Source: Oscillospiraceae bacterium (GTDB lineage: Bacteria > Bacillota > Clostridia > Oscillospirales > CAG-272). Taken from it: a stretch of 64,000 nucleotides of DNA. The translations under genes and the position numbers were made by a program. The stretch spans positions 62,001 through 126,000 of the forward strand of contig SVSE01000003.1 of NCBI GenBank assembly GCA_015064445.1, written 5' to 3'. Positions 24,480-33,096 of this stretch are shown one piece after another; position 1 is the first letter of the stretch; every line of letters begins with the position of its first letter. A model generated the notes under the pieces. That model saw nothing but the letters and a program-made list of their open reading frames with translations. It made no database searches and had not been told where the DNA came from.

Positions 24480-24675
24480 TTATATTACAAAGGCATCGGG
24501 CAAAGCCCATACCCCTATGGTTGCACGCATCCAAAGGCTCCCTCCGGGAGGGAGCTCCCGATGAAGTCGGGTGAGGGAGAGCGCGTAATAATAAAGTTTA
24601 ATCTAAACTCAAAGTAACGCAGGCTCCTTCCGTCACGCTCCGCGTGCCACCTTCCTCCCGGAGGAAGGCTTTTCG
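24480..24675. repeat. Hairpin-cluster intergenic element
   Basis: Within the 360-bp gap 24415-24774 four hairpins follow one another: gctccctcc/gggagggagc (24537-24555), cccga/tcggg (24557-24571), cacgc/gcgtg near 24635 and ccttcctcc/ggaggaagg (24650-24668). The ends (ggctccctcc and ggaggaaggc) are roughly inverted. It looks like a non-coding dispersed element of MITE type, similar in design to 51994-52128. No gene is seen. Confidence 0.55.
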
Positions 24676-24697
24676 ATAGCCTCATTATAACACAAAA

Positions 24698-24725
24698 TCG
24701 GCAGAAAGAAAAGTCCTTCTGCCGA
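24698..24725 (-). terminator. Terminator of the GH39 gene
   Basis: tcggcagaa and ttctgccga pair across a 10-base loop; on the minus strand a short T run follows. Confidence 0.7.
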
Positions 24726-24774
24726 AATTTGTAAACATCCTTATGAGAACCTGCCTAATCAAGCCTTTTTCTTT

Positions 24775-26091
24775 TTATTTTTGAATGTAAAGAATGCTAT
24801 TGCGCTTTAGGCGAAGATTGATTGTGTTATCCTCTACCTCGTAAGCCAAGCACTCCTGCATTGTAAAGTCCTCGTTTGTAAGATAAACCCTTACACCGTC
24901 AAGTGACGCACCATCAACACAGATTGACACCCTTTTGATTCCGTCATCGTCGTTTTCGCTATAATATGTTACCATAGCACCGAGCTTGTCGCCATCCCTT
25001 GCACCTATAACATAAACGCACTCATCGTCACTTTCAGCCTCAACCTGATTTTCAAGTTCATAGAGCCTTGACCACATAAGGAACGGATAGTAGCCCTTAA
25101 GTGGCTCATAGGTATACATATCAAAGAGTCCGTTAAAGGCGGTTGGTCTTGCATCGTAGTACATAAGCATATCAACAGGTGCATTTTGGCAAGCGCTCAT
25201 ACAAGCCGAGGTAAATGCCGAGCCCTTCATACCGATAATTTGCTTAATTGAATATACGAACTCGTCAGTCCAGGAGCGAACATAGTTCCACTCGTTAAGA
25301 ATGCTTTCAGTTTTGAAATAGCCGTACTCGTCAAGGAGCGCTCTTATTCTGTCCGCCTTGATTGCAACATCGCTTGGCTGTGTCCAATACCAGTGCCACG
25401 AAAAAAAGTCGAGGGGAGTGTCCGTGCCCTTAAGTCTTTCGAAGAAGCGCTTCATCCAAGCCTCGTCGCCTGCCGATGCAGGACCGCCGATTTTAAGGTG
25501 TGGGAAGCGTGCCTTTAGGTGCTTTGCGCTGATTTCAAACATCTCGGCAAATTGAGCCTCTGTCCCGCTCCAGCATCTCTTATTCGTGCTATCATCGGGG
25601 TCGAGGTCTGGCTCGTTCCAAATCTCCCAGTATTCCATATCGAATTTGAAGCCGTCAGCCCAGCCCTCGGTATAGTGCGCAATAATATGCTCGCAAATTT
25701 GTGCCCACTTGTGAAAATCCTTCGGCATTATCGTTCCGTATTTCTTAACTCCGTGCTCAATTTTTGAGCCAAGACGGTAAAAGGGCTTCGCGCCGTATTC
25801 GATAATCTGCTTCATATAAAGGTCGGTGCAAGCGAAATCGTAGCTTGCCTCATCGTTTACATCGGCATCGAAATTAGGGAAAATCGCGTGAACATCAACC
25901 GTGTGCTCTCCACCGTAGCCTGCGAAAAACGCCGCATCGTGTGTTCTTGCATAAGGAATTCCTGCGCTCTTATAATAGTGCTGATTTCCTCTTGTTTGAT
26001 CCTTACCCGCAACAACAGGACCGTTGTTTACTGCGTGCATTGCCTTGATTTTGCCATTTTTCTTTGAAAAATCTATTTTTACTGTGCTCAT
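24775..26091 (-). CDS. GH39 beta-xylosidase
   Basis: The 438-residue protein is a GH39 TIM barrel with a C-terminal beta-sandwich (about 350-438). Acid/base Glu160 is in WEIWNEPDLD, the same position as in characterised GH39 xylosidases, and the nucleophile is Glu267 in ILNEWNY. FFSWHWYWT lines the sugar site. The start at 26091 has AAGGAG upstream and is preferred over the 26148 extension. With no signal peptide it should release xylose from short imported xylo-oligosaccharides. It is divergent from the alpha/beta hydrolase gene and duplicates the activity class of the GH43 enzyme. Confidence 0.9.
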   Translation of the reverse strand: MSTVKIDFSKKNGKIKAMHAVNNGPVVAGKDQTRGNQHYYKSAGIPYARTHDAAFFAGYGGEHTVDVHAIFPNFDADVNDEASYDFACTDLYMKQIIEYGAKPFYRLGSKIEHGVKKYGTIMPKDFHKWAQICEHIIAHYTEGWADGFKFDMEYWEIWNEPDLDPDDSTNKRCWSGTEAQFAEMFEISAKHLKARFPHLKIGGPASAGDEAWMKRFFERLKGTDTPLDFFSWHWYWTQPSDVAIKADRIRALLDEYGYFKTESILNEWNYVRSWTDEFVYSIKQIIGMKGSAFTSACMSACQNAPVDMLMYYDARPTAFNGLFDMYTYEPLKGYYPFLMWSRLYELENQVEAESDDECVYVIGARDGDKLGAMVTYYSENDDDGIKRVSICVDGASLDGVRVYLTNEDFTMQECLAYEVEDNTINLRLKRNSILYIQK

Positions 26092-26119
26092 AAAATTCTC
26101 CTTGTTGTTTGTTAATTTC

Positions 26120-26148
26120 ATTTTAATACATACACCAAAAAATGTCAA
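26120..26148 (-). promoter_or_regulatory. Sigma-A promoter for the GH39 gene
   Basis: On the minus strand TTGACA, 17 bases, TAAAAT. Confidence 0.7.
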
Positions 26149-26156
26149 CTCGTTTA

Positions 26157-26185
26157 TTGACTTTTTTTCTATTATATTGTAAACT
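26157..26185 (+). promoter_or_regulatory. Sigma-A promoter for the alpha/beta hydrolase gene
   Basis: TTGACT, 17 bases, TAAACT. The -35 boxes of this and the divergent GH39 promoter are eight bases apart. Confidence 0.6.
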
Positions 26186-26216
26186 AAATATACACATCAT
26201 AAGAAAGGGCGAGAAA

Positions 26217-27290
26217 ATGGAAAACGACATTAAAATAACGCGTCCCAAAAGGAAGGCGATTTTTATTAGTGTAATTTGCACCATAGTTGGAATTCCTCTT
26301 GTTTTAATTCCGATTATTACTATTATTGTATATGAATCGATTTTCGGTGCAAGATATGAAACTGCGCCCTATCTTGAATTCAAGGTCGAGGATTTCGAGG
26401 GGCTATGTGTTAATAGAAGCGATTTTTACGAGGAAAATGGCGATTTAATTGCAGGCTACAAGTATTCTCGCGAGGGCGAGGCTAAGGGTGTTGTTATCGT
26501 CGCACACGGTCTTGGTGGTGGTGGACACAACTCCTATATGCCATTTATTGATTGTTTTACGAAGAACGGATACCTTGTTTTCACCTACGATGTGCGTGGA
26601 AACGACAATAGCGAGGGCGATGGCGTTGAGGGCTTGCCTCAGGGAATTATCGACCTTGACCTCGCAATCGAGCACGCAAAAAAGGAATACGAGGGCTTGC
26701 CTATTATGCTTTTTGGGCATAGCTGGGGTGCTTATTCAGTTGGAAATGTGCTATCTCTTCATCCAGAGGTTAAGGGCGCTGTGATGATTGCAGGCTTTAA
26801 TGAAAGCGAGGATATGCTCCTTTGCCACGCAAAAAGATATGTTGGACCTCTCTCTGACGCACTTTTCCCTTATGTTGAGCTTTATGAAAGAATGAAATTC
26901 GGCACTAAGCTTTCCTCTCTTAGCGCACTTGACGGAATGAAAAGCACCGATGCGCAAATTATGATTGTTCATAGTGCCGATGACGAAACTGTGCCAATCG
27001 AATATGGCTATGATAAATTTTACGCAGAGTTCAAGGACAATGCACGCTTTAATTTTGTTCTTTATGAGGACAAGGGGCACTCGCTTCTTTTCTATTCCGA
27101 TGAGGCAAATGAATATCGCGAGGCGCTAAACGCAGAGTATTTAAAATATCTTGACGAAAACGACCTAAAGCCACGCGAGGCGACAAAATCCGCCTTTATG
27201 AGGGCAAATCTCGACAAGAAAAAATGCTTCGCCCTCGACGATGCGCTTATGTCGCAAATACTCGAAATGTATAATGACGCTTGCAAATAA
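26217..27290 (+). CDS. Membrane-anchored alpha/beta hydrolase
   Basis: The 357-residue protein has one N-terminal membrane segment (about residues 13-36) and an outside alpha/beta hydrolase domain. Visible features are the oxyanion-hole region VIVAHGLGGGGHN, the nucleophile elbow GHSWG, the acid in VHSADDETVP and the base in EDKGHSLLF. This triad matches the lysophospholipase/serine aminopeptidase-like group that acts on esters. ATG 26217 is the only start that begins at the positively charged N-terminus before the membrane helix. Substrate unknown. Confidence 0.8.
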   Translation: MENDIKITRPKRKAIFISVICTIVGIPLVLIPIITIIVYESIFGARYETAPYLEFKVEDFEGLCVNRSDFYEENGDLIAGYKYSREGEAKGVVIVAHGLGGGGHNSYMPFIDCFTKNGYLVFTYDVRGNDNSEGDGVEGLPQGIIDLDLAIEHAKKEYEGLPIMLFGHSWGAYSVGNVLSLHPEVKGAVMIAGFNESEDMLLCHAKRYVGPLSDALFPYVELYERMKFGTKLSSLSALDGMKSTDAQIMIVHSADDETVPIEYGYDKFYAEFKDNARFNFVLYEDKGHSLLFYSDEANEYREALNAEYLKYLDENDLKPREATKSAFMRANLDKKKCFALDDALMSQILEMYNDACK

Positions 27291-27315
27291 AAAGGAACGG
27301 AAATCCGTTCCTTTT
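27290..27315. terminator. Bidirectional terminator
   Basis: aaaaggaacgga / tccgttcctttt lies between convergent genes. It is nearly identical in sequence to the hairpin at 10424-10453. Confidence 0.87.
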
Positions 27316-27316
27316 C

Positions 27317-27910
27317 TTATTTTTCCTCGATATGTGTCGGTTTTTCGGTCTTTTGGATTTGCTTTTTATAGAGTCGATTGAGCGTGTAGGTGGTGTACCT
27401 AAGTATGAACACGGGGAGCATACTGAGAACAAAGTTCACGCAGTAGATAGGAATCCAAATTGACGGAGCGCTACACCACGGAATAAAGCAGATTGCGAAG
27501 CCGAAAAGTGCGTTTTCAAGGTGGATTACCTCGCCAAAGTTCGCTTCCATAATAAATCGACCAAGATATTCTGGGCTTTGCGATGCCTTAAACTCGTTTT
27601 TGTGGAAGCCTGTAAAGCCACCAAGCTCTGGCACCTTGTCCTTCCAAGCTTTGATTTTGATTTTGTTGTAAAAATCCCTCTCGCCCTTTTTAACCTCGAA
27701 CACTCTTTTTCCGTGCATAAACCACGATTTTGGAAGCGCACGACGAATAAGAAATGCGAAAAGTCCATCAAGCGCGATTATCGCCACAACACCCGTTACT
27801 GTATTTATGGAATTCCACAAAAGGTTGTGCCATTCAAACGGAACAGCAAAGGTGTTGCCAAGAATTATGGCTACCGTGCCAGCTAAAATTGTAAGTATGT
27901 AAAAAAGCAT
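27317..27910 (-). CDS. Membrane protein resembling glycosyl-diaponeurosporenoate acyltransferase (CrtO-like)
   Basis: This 197-residue protein has two N-terminal membrane segments and two more near the C-terminus (about 128-172). Between them lies a soluble region with 'KKGERDFYNKIKIKAWKD' and 'PELGGF', the signature of the CrtO-like acyltransferases of staphyloxanthin synthesis. No carotenoid genes are present, so another acceptor is likely. The start lies two bases before the end of the glycerophosphodiesterase gene region on the same strand, so both are one transcript, suggesting a lipid-related role. Confidence 0.65.
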   Translation of the reverse strand: MLFYILTILAGTVAIILGNTFAVPFEWHNLLWNSINTVTGVVAIIALDGLFAFLIRRALPKSWFMHGKRVFEVKKGERDFYNKIKIKAWKDKVPELGGFTGFHKNEFKASQSPEYLGRFIMEANFGEVIHLENALFGFAICFIPWCSAPSIWIPIYCVNFVLSMLPVFILRYTTYTLNRLYKKQIQKTEKPTHIEEK

Positions 27911-27912
27911 TT

Positions 27913-28746
27913 TTATTTCCTTTTTTCGATGTAATTTTGAAGAAGCACGAGCCAGTCGGTCTGAATAAAGTCAACGCCCTTATCAATAAGCCAGCCCCAG
28001 CCCTTGTCGGGATTATCATAGAGCGAAATGTCGTCGGTATGATGCGCGCTAATAACATCCTTTTCGTTATAGATTATCGCGTTTGCCCAAACAAGAAGCC
28101 CCTTGTCGTGCATTTTTGCGATATATTCGTCGCTAATGCAATCGTTGTCCTCGCTATCAAAGAGGATTTCCGTGCCGATTTGGTTTATTCCGTTCTCTTG
28201 TAGATAGTCGGTTACATCGTCCTTGTGCTTTACAAGAGGCATAAACATAAAATCGGGGGCGAATTCCTTAACCCTTTCAAGAGTTTCCTTGTCCGTGCCA
28301 GTCTTGACAATTACCTGCTTTTCAACGCCACATTCGCGAATTTCTCTTGTAATTCCCTCAACATCGGTCCAAAACTTGTCAACATTTATGTATGCCTTGT
28401 CCTTTAAAAGCATAAGCACATCACGAAGTCGAGGCACACGGTAGCTTGTTGGCACGCTATCGCTATTGAGCAAGAAAAGCTCATCAACCTCTTGGCTTGT
28501 AAGGTCACAAATATACTTGCTCTTTAAGAAAACAGGCTCCATCCAAGGATGGAATGCGTAAAAAACTCCGTCCTTTGACTTCGATACATCTATCTCAACG
28601 ACATCAGCGCCAAGGTCAAGCGCAATTTTATATGATGCGAGCGTGTTGCAAGGAACATTTGCGCCACACACTCCCCTGTGTGCTGCCAAAAATGGCGAGC
28701 CCTTTGCTTTTCTGTTTTCAAAAATACTTTTGCTAAAATCTATCAT
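27913..28746 (-). CDS. Glycerophosphodiester phosphodiesterase family protein
   Basis: The 277-residue protein has the GDPD barrel signatures: the first His in AAHRGVCGANVPCNT, metal-ligand Glu and Asp in GADVVEIDVSKSKDGV and the second His in YAFHP. It would hydrolyse glycerophosphodiesters to glycerol 3-phosphate and an alcohol. The start at 28746 follows GGGAG, and no signal peptide is present. It precedes the CrtO-like membrane protein by two bases. It is divergent from the LRR surface protein gene. Confidence 0.88.
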   Translation of the reverse strand: MIDFSKSIFENRKAKGSPFLAAHRGVCGANVPCNTLASYKIALDLGADVVEIDVSKSKDGVFYAFHPWMEPVFLKSKYICDLTSQEVDELFLLNSDSVPTSYRVPRLRDVLMLLKDKAYINVDKFWTDVEGITREIRECGVEKQVIVKTGTDKETLERVKEFAPDFMFMPLVKHKDDVTDYLQENGINQIGTEILFDSEDNDCISDEYIAKMHDKGLLVWANAIIYNEKDVISAHHTDDISLYDNPDKGWGWLIDKGVDFIQTDWLVLLQNYIEKRK

Positions 28747-28781
28747 TGTTTTTCTCCCAAATAAGCATATTCTATGCTTTA

Positions 28782-28810
28782 ATTTTACCACAACGAGGGC
28801 TTTAAGTCAA
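28782..28810 (-). promoter_or_regulatory. Sigma-A promoter for the GDPD operon
   Basis: On the minus strand TTGACT, 17 bases, TAAAAT. Confidence 0.65.
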
Positions 28811-28839
28811 GGCGCACAAAAGAAATACGAGCAAAAGTA

Positions 28840-28868
28840 TTGACAAATATTTAAAGATATTATATCAT
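28840..28868 (+). promoter_or_regulatory. Sigma-A promoter for the LRR surface protein
   Basis: TTGACA, 17 bases, TATCAT; 35 bases before the start, with AAGGAG as ribosome site. Confidence 0.7.
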
Positions 28869-28903
28869 TAAGATGGAAATATATCACTATAAAAGGAGTT
28901 TTT

Positions 28904-30655
28904 ATGAAAAGAAAGATTTTTCTCACTATTCTAATGATAGCTCTTTGTATGTGTCTTTTTGCTATTTGTGCATCTGCTGCTGTAAAAATCGGCGATGAAA
29001 CGAACGGTTATGTTTACTATGACCTTTCAAAGAACAACACATTCGAGGGTTATACAGGAACTGCTACCGTTTCCACAGCAAACAGAACAAGCGAGGATAC
29101 CGACAAGTCAACTCACATAGTTATCCCTGAGGTTGTTGAGTACGACTCTAACGGCGACGGAACACCTGACGAAAGATACGTGGTAACTGCTGTTGCACAG
29201 TACGCTTTTGGACACAAGGATTTTATTCCTGACAATGTTCCCTTGGTTTCTATAACCATTCCAAGAACCATATCAAGCATCGGAACACACGCGTTCAGAC
29301 AATGCCCAAGTCTCGAAACCGTTATTTGTAACGCACAAGCCTACAATCCTGTAACCGGAACGACAGGCAATGTTACTCTTTACGATGCAGAATTCTACAA
29401 ATGTCCAAATCTTAAATCCGTAGATATGTCGAATTCTACCATTGTCAAATTTACTAAATACACCTTTACTAATTGCACTAGCCTTGAAACGGTTATTCTT
29501 CCTGAAGGTCTTACAGTAATCGGCGAACACACCTTTGAGGATTGTTCAAGCTTAACTAACATCAACTTCCCAAGATCTATCCACACAGTTGGCAATTCTG
29601 CGTTTTGGGATGCAACCAACGTATCTGGCGACTTGGTTTTTGACACCTTTATTTCCTTGAGCCCGCACGCATTTCGCGAAACCAACATAACTAGCTTTGT
29701 AGTTCTTAACGGAGTCCTCAAGGGAGAGAACGGTGCTGCCGACAAGGTTTTCACCTCTCTTAACACTGACGCTGCATTCTACAATTGCTCACAACTTGAA
29801 TACATGGTTTTGCCCGATACAGTTACAACATCAGGCGCCAATACGTTTACAAACTGTAACAAGCTCAAATATATCGTTTGCTCCGATAATTACACAAATA
29901 TTGTAAGTAGCATACCCGCTAACGCAAGCTTGATTGTTAGAGGCACCAACTACGAGGCTATGTCCGCTTGGGGCTGGGAAGCAGTTCCGTTCAGTCAATA
30001 CGACCCTACCTCGAGTGCAAAGAACAAGATCTACTACGGCGCGATTGCAACTGACGATCCAACCGTTTTGGCAGACTTTACAGGCTTTGACAACTCGTTT
30101 GGCACTTGGGATGCGACAACTAACGAGAAGACATCATACGATGCTGTTGTTGAGGTGCTTGGCTATTCGACAAAGAACAACAGCACAGGCATTGCAACAG
30201 GCTTTAAGGTTAATCAAGCATCGGTTGATGCTTACAAGTCTATCTTCGGTGGCGACATTAAGCTCGGTATCGTTATATTCAATCCAAGCTTTATAGGCGA
30301 CACATTCTTTGACGCAGAGGGCAAAATCAATGCCGAAAAGGGCGCAATTCAGGTTGAGCTCGTTGAAAATTACTCAACACTTAGCGCATCCGTTGCAGGC
30401 TTTGACCTTTCGAACGAGGCACATCAAAAGCTCGAGCTTGTGTTCGCAGGCTATGCATACACAAAGGCTGACAAGAGCGACATTGACTTGTTCCAAAAGG
30501 AATATGTAGGCACACAGGAAAATCCTGTATCATCTCCTATGCAAAGCAAGGTTGTAAAGGGCGACGATGTCCTCTACACCGTAAAGCTTCAAACCGTTAC
30601 AACACCTGTAAACATAACCACAGGTAAGGACGGTCTTAACGCATTCGGCGCATAA
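28904..30655 (+). CDS. Secreted BspA-type leucine-rich repeat protein
   Basis: The 583-residue protein has a signal peptide cleaved near ASA-AVK (about residue 26). BspA/LRR_5 repeats follow at about 55-350, with the motif 'TIPRTISSIGTHAFRQCPSLETV' class and blocks such as LPEGLTVIGEHTFEDCSSL. The C-terminal 220 residues are a separate strand-rich domain without repeats. There is no sortase motif or membrane anchor, so it is secreted or held non-covalently. Proteins of this type mediate adhesion or matrix binding in gut bacteria. A strong terminator follows. Confidence 0.88.
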   Translation: MKRKIFLTILMIALCMCLFAICASAAVKIGDETNGYVYYDLSKNNTFEGYTGTATVSTANRTSEDTDKSTHIVIPEVVEYDSNGDGTPDERYVVTAVAQYAFGHKDFIPDNVPLVSITIPRTISSIGTHAFRQCPSLETVICNAQAYNPVTGTTGNVTLYDAEFYKCPNLKSVDMSNSTIVKFTKYTFTNCTSLETVILPEGLTVIGEHTFEDCSSLTNINFPRSIHTVGNSAFWDATNVSGDLVFDTFISLSPHAFRETNITSFVVLNGVLKGENGAADKVFTSLNTDAAFYNCSQLEYMVLPDTVTTSGANTFTNCNKLKYIVCSDNYTNIVSSIPANASLIVRGTNYEAMSAWGWEAVPFSQYDPTSSAKNKIYYGAIATDDPTVLADFTGFDNSFGTWDATTNEKTSYDAVVEVLGYSTKNNSTGIATGFKVNQASVDAYKSIFGGDIKLGIVIFNPSFIGDTFFDAEGKINAEKGAIQVELVENYSTLSASVAGFDLSNEAHQKLELVFAGYAYTKADKSDIDLFQKEYVGTQENPVSSPMQSKVVKGDDVLYTVKLQTVTTPVNITTGKDGLNAFGA

Positions 30656-30662
30656 GAAAAAC

Positions 30663-30693
30663 AAAAAGCAAGCACAATGTGCTTGCTTTTTTT
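30663..30693 (+). terminator. Intrinsic terminator
   Basis: aaaaagcaagcac / gtgcttgcttttttt with a 3-base loop follows the LRR gene. Confidence 0.9.
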
Positions 30694-30721
30694 CTTTGTT
30701 CTGCGTTTATTTAACAGCTCA

Positions 30722-31915
30722 TTACTCTGTGGTGTAGTTATCAAAATAACCCTGAATATAAACGATAGGTGTTCCCTTGTCGCCTGAGCCAGAGGTAAGG
30801 TCGCAAAGTGAGCCGATAAGGTCGGTTAGGCGTCTTGGAGTTGTTCCCTCTGATGCCATATTTCCAACAAGGTTACCGTCCTTCTTTGTGATTTCCTTTT
30901 TGATAGCTTCCTTAAGAGCCTCGCCCGAAAGGTCAGCAAAATCGTTATCTGCGAGGTACTTGAGCTTAAGCTCATTAGGTGTGCCCTCAAGACCTGCTGT
31001 GTATGCAGGAGATACGATAGGGTCAGCGAGCTCCCAAATCTTTCCAACCGGATCCTTGAAAGCGCCATCTCCGTAAACCATAACCTCAACAAGCTTACCT
31101 GTCTTTTCGTAAAGTCTTGCCTGAATGTCCTCAACGAGCTTTTGGCAATCGCGTGGGAAGAGCTTTACCTGATTTTCGGTTGCCTTGTTAGAGCCAAGAA
31201 GACCGTAGTTCTCGTTATAACCACTACCGTTCACGCTTGCGTTCAAGATTTCGTCAAGTCCGAACACCTTTTCAGCGCCTGCATTCTTAAGAATGCGCTT
31301 TGTACGGAAGCGAGAGTGAATGTCACAGCAAAGAACATTCTTTGTGTAAGAGAGGATTGCGCGTGGGTTGTTAGCAAAGATTATCTCTGCCTCTGCGCCA
31401 CTTTCCTTGATAAGCTTTTCATAATATTCAACGTAGTCGATACCTGTAAAGCGATGCTTTTCATAACCAAAAAGCTCACGATAGGTTTTAATGTCAAGCA
31501 CATCCTTGTAAGGATCAACACCCTTGTCATCAAGCATATCAAGGCTGACAAGATGGTTTCCAACCTCGTCAGATGGATAAGAAAGCATAAGAACTACCTT
31601 CTTAGCGCCCTTTGCAATACCACGAAGACAAATAGCGAAGCGATTACGGCTAAGAATAGGGAAAATAACTCCTATTGTCTCGCCACCAAGCTTTGCCTTA
31701 ACATCCTCAGCAATATCGTCAACAGTTGCGTAGTTTCCCTGCGCTCTTGCCACGATAGCCTCTGTCATTGCAACAACATCACGGTCGCGAACCTTAAATC
31801 CGTCATCTGCAGATGCCTCAAGAACTGAATTTGTTACGATATCAATAAGATTGTCGCCCTGACGAATAATAGGAGCACGAAGTCCTCTTGATACTGTACC
31901 AACCATACGACTCAT
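30722..31915 (-). CDS. CofE-like F420:gamma-glutamyl ligase family protein
   Basis: This 397-residue protein resembles the coenzyme F420-0:L-glutamate ligase fold (CofE, PF01996): an N-terminal 'GLRAPIIRQGDNLIDIVTNS' opening typical of Clostridial members, 'VRDRDVVAMTEAIVARAQG', and a C-terminal acidic and Ser/Thr-rich metal region. CofE adds glutamate to F420-0. Nothing else of F420 synthesis is in this window, and F420 is not generally made by Clostridia. A related amide ligase on another acceptor is therefore possible. It is longer than archaeal CofE (about 250). The gene is monocistronic with its own promoter. Confidence 0.7.
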   Translation of the reverse strand: MSRMVGTVSRGLRAPIIRQGDNLIDIVTNSVLEASADDGFKVRDRDVVAMTEAIVARAQGNYATVDDIAEDVKAKLGGETIGVIFPILSRNRFAICLRGIAKGAKKVVLMLSYPSDEVGNHLVSLDMLDDKGVDPYKDVLDIKTYRELFGYEKHRFTGIDYVEYYEKLIKESGAEAEIIFANNPRAILSYTKNVLCCDIHSRFRTKRILKNAGAEKVFGLDEILNASVNGSGYNENYGLLGSNKATENQVKLFPRDCQKLVEDIQARLYEKTGKLVEVMVYGDGAFKDPVGKIWELADPIVSPAYTAGLEGTPNELKLKYLADNDFADLSGEALKEAIKKEITKKDGNLVGNMASEGTTPRRLTDLIGSLCDLTSGSGDKGTPIVYIQGYFDNYTTE

Positions 31916-31982
31916 AAATCTTTCCTTCTTTCTTTCGCCCGTTTTTTACGCATAATTAAACGAGCCCTTTATTAACATAAGT

Positions 31983-32011
31983 AGTATAGCAAAAAAATTG
32001 TCAAATGTAAA
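31983..32011 (-). promoter_or_regulatory. Sigma-A promoter for the CofE-like gene
   Basis: On the minus strand TTTACA, 17 bases, TATACT. Confidence 0.62.
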
Positions 32012-32110
32012 GAAAAATTTTTGATTTTTTTTAATTTTTTTATATATTTACAAATATTAAGCGAATATTTGCGTGTTTTTACTTAATTTTTTACAAATTT
32101 TTCCACGATA

Positions 32111-32139
32111 TTGATTTTTCAAAACGGTTGTGATAAAAT
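32111..32139 (+). promoter_or_regulatory. Sigma-A promoter for the metallophosphatase gene
   Basis: TTGATT, 17 bases, TAAAAT, 33 bases before the start. The AT-rich gap 31916-32172 holds only this and the divergent promoter. Confidence 0.62.
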
Positions 32140-32172
32140 TTTGTTAGATTAATCTAACAGAGCGAGGATTTT

Positions 32173-32895
32173 ATGAGACTTGGAATTTTTACCGACTCAC
32201 ATATTTGTGGTGCTGACGACCTCGGTCTTGGCAGGCGTCCAAGGCTTGCAAGGGAAAGATTGATTTCTCTTGTAGAAATTTTTAGAGACGAGGGCGTCGA
32301 TGCGGTAATTTGCTTAGGCGACTTGACTGACCGTGCCACAAACGAGCAAAAAAGCGACACCTTGGCGCATTTGCGCGACACTGTGTCGATAATTTCATCA
32401 CTTGGAGTGCCCATTTACCTTGTAGGTGGCAATCACGATTTTCTTGTTTTATCTCGTGAAGAAATAGCGCGCGAGGGTGTTTTGCTCGCTCCATTTTGTA
32501 TAGGCGACGCCTCTGCCACTATTGTTGGAATTGATGCCAACTATCGAGAAAATCTTCGCCACTTTGACGAGGCTGGCGAGAAATGGGACGATGCAAGCAT
32601 TCCCCCAAAACAGCTTGAAATGCTTGATAGCACGCTTAGCGCATCAAAAGCGCCCTGTATTGTGCTAATTCACGAAAACCTCGATCCCTGTGTCGATTTT
32701 CGCCATCAGGTGAGGAATGCCGAGAGCGCAAGAGATATAATAAAAAAGCACGCAAGCAAGGTATCTCTTGTCCTGCAAGGGCACTTCCATTATGGCGCAA
32801 GCGCTATCTATGACGGAGTTCCCTATGAAACGCTCAAAGCCCTCTGCGTCTTCGACTCTGACAACTACAAAATCCTCGATACAAACAATTTATAA
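32173..32895 (+). CDS. Calcineurin-like metallophosphoesterase
   Basis: The 240-residue protein has all metal-binding motifs of the family in order: DSH near residue 8, GDLTD, GGNHD, a lone His in LIHENLD, and GHFH near the C-terminus. These bind two metal ions for phosphoester hydrolysis. The domain fills the protein, with no membrane or signal sequence. It is a single-gene unit with its own promoter and terminator. Whether it acts on nucleotides, nucleic acids or phosphoproteins cannot be told. Confidence 0.88.
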   Translation: MRLGIFTDSHICGADDLGLGRRPRLARERLISLVEIFRDEGVDAVICLGDLTDRATNEQKSDTLAHLRDTVSIISSLGVPIYLVGGNHDFLVLSREEIAREGVLLAPFCIGDASATIVGIDANYRENLRHFDEAGEKWDDASIPPKQLEMLDSTLSASKAPCIVLIHENLDPCVDFRHQVRNAESARDIIKKHASKVSLVLQGHFHYGASAIYDGVPYETLKALCVFDSDNYKILDTNNL

Positions 32896-32896
32896 A

Positions 32897-32927
32897 TAAA
32901 AAAGCGCCAAACGGCGCTTTTCTTTTT
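32897..32927 (+). terminator. Intrinsic terminator
   Basis: aaaaaagcgcc / ggcgctttt with a 4-base loop and T run follows the metallophosphatase. Confidence 0.87.
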
Positions 32928-32998
32928 GCTCTATTATAAAAATTGCACAAAAGCGCCCTTTTATTTTAGTGTATTTTAACAAAATTGTACAAAAAGGC

Positions 32999-33027
32999 TT
33001 GATATCTTTCTTCTTTAGTGATACAAT
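32999..33027 (+). promoter_or_regulatory. Sigma-A promoter for the EF-G-like gene
   Basis: TTGATA, 17 bases, TACAAT, leaving a 69-base 5' leader. Confidence 0.6.
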
Positions 33028-33096
33028 TATTATATGGAATATAAAACCATAGGCAATACGAAATTGCCGAAAACTTAACGAAAAGAGGAAACTACC

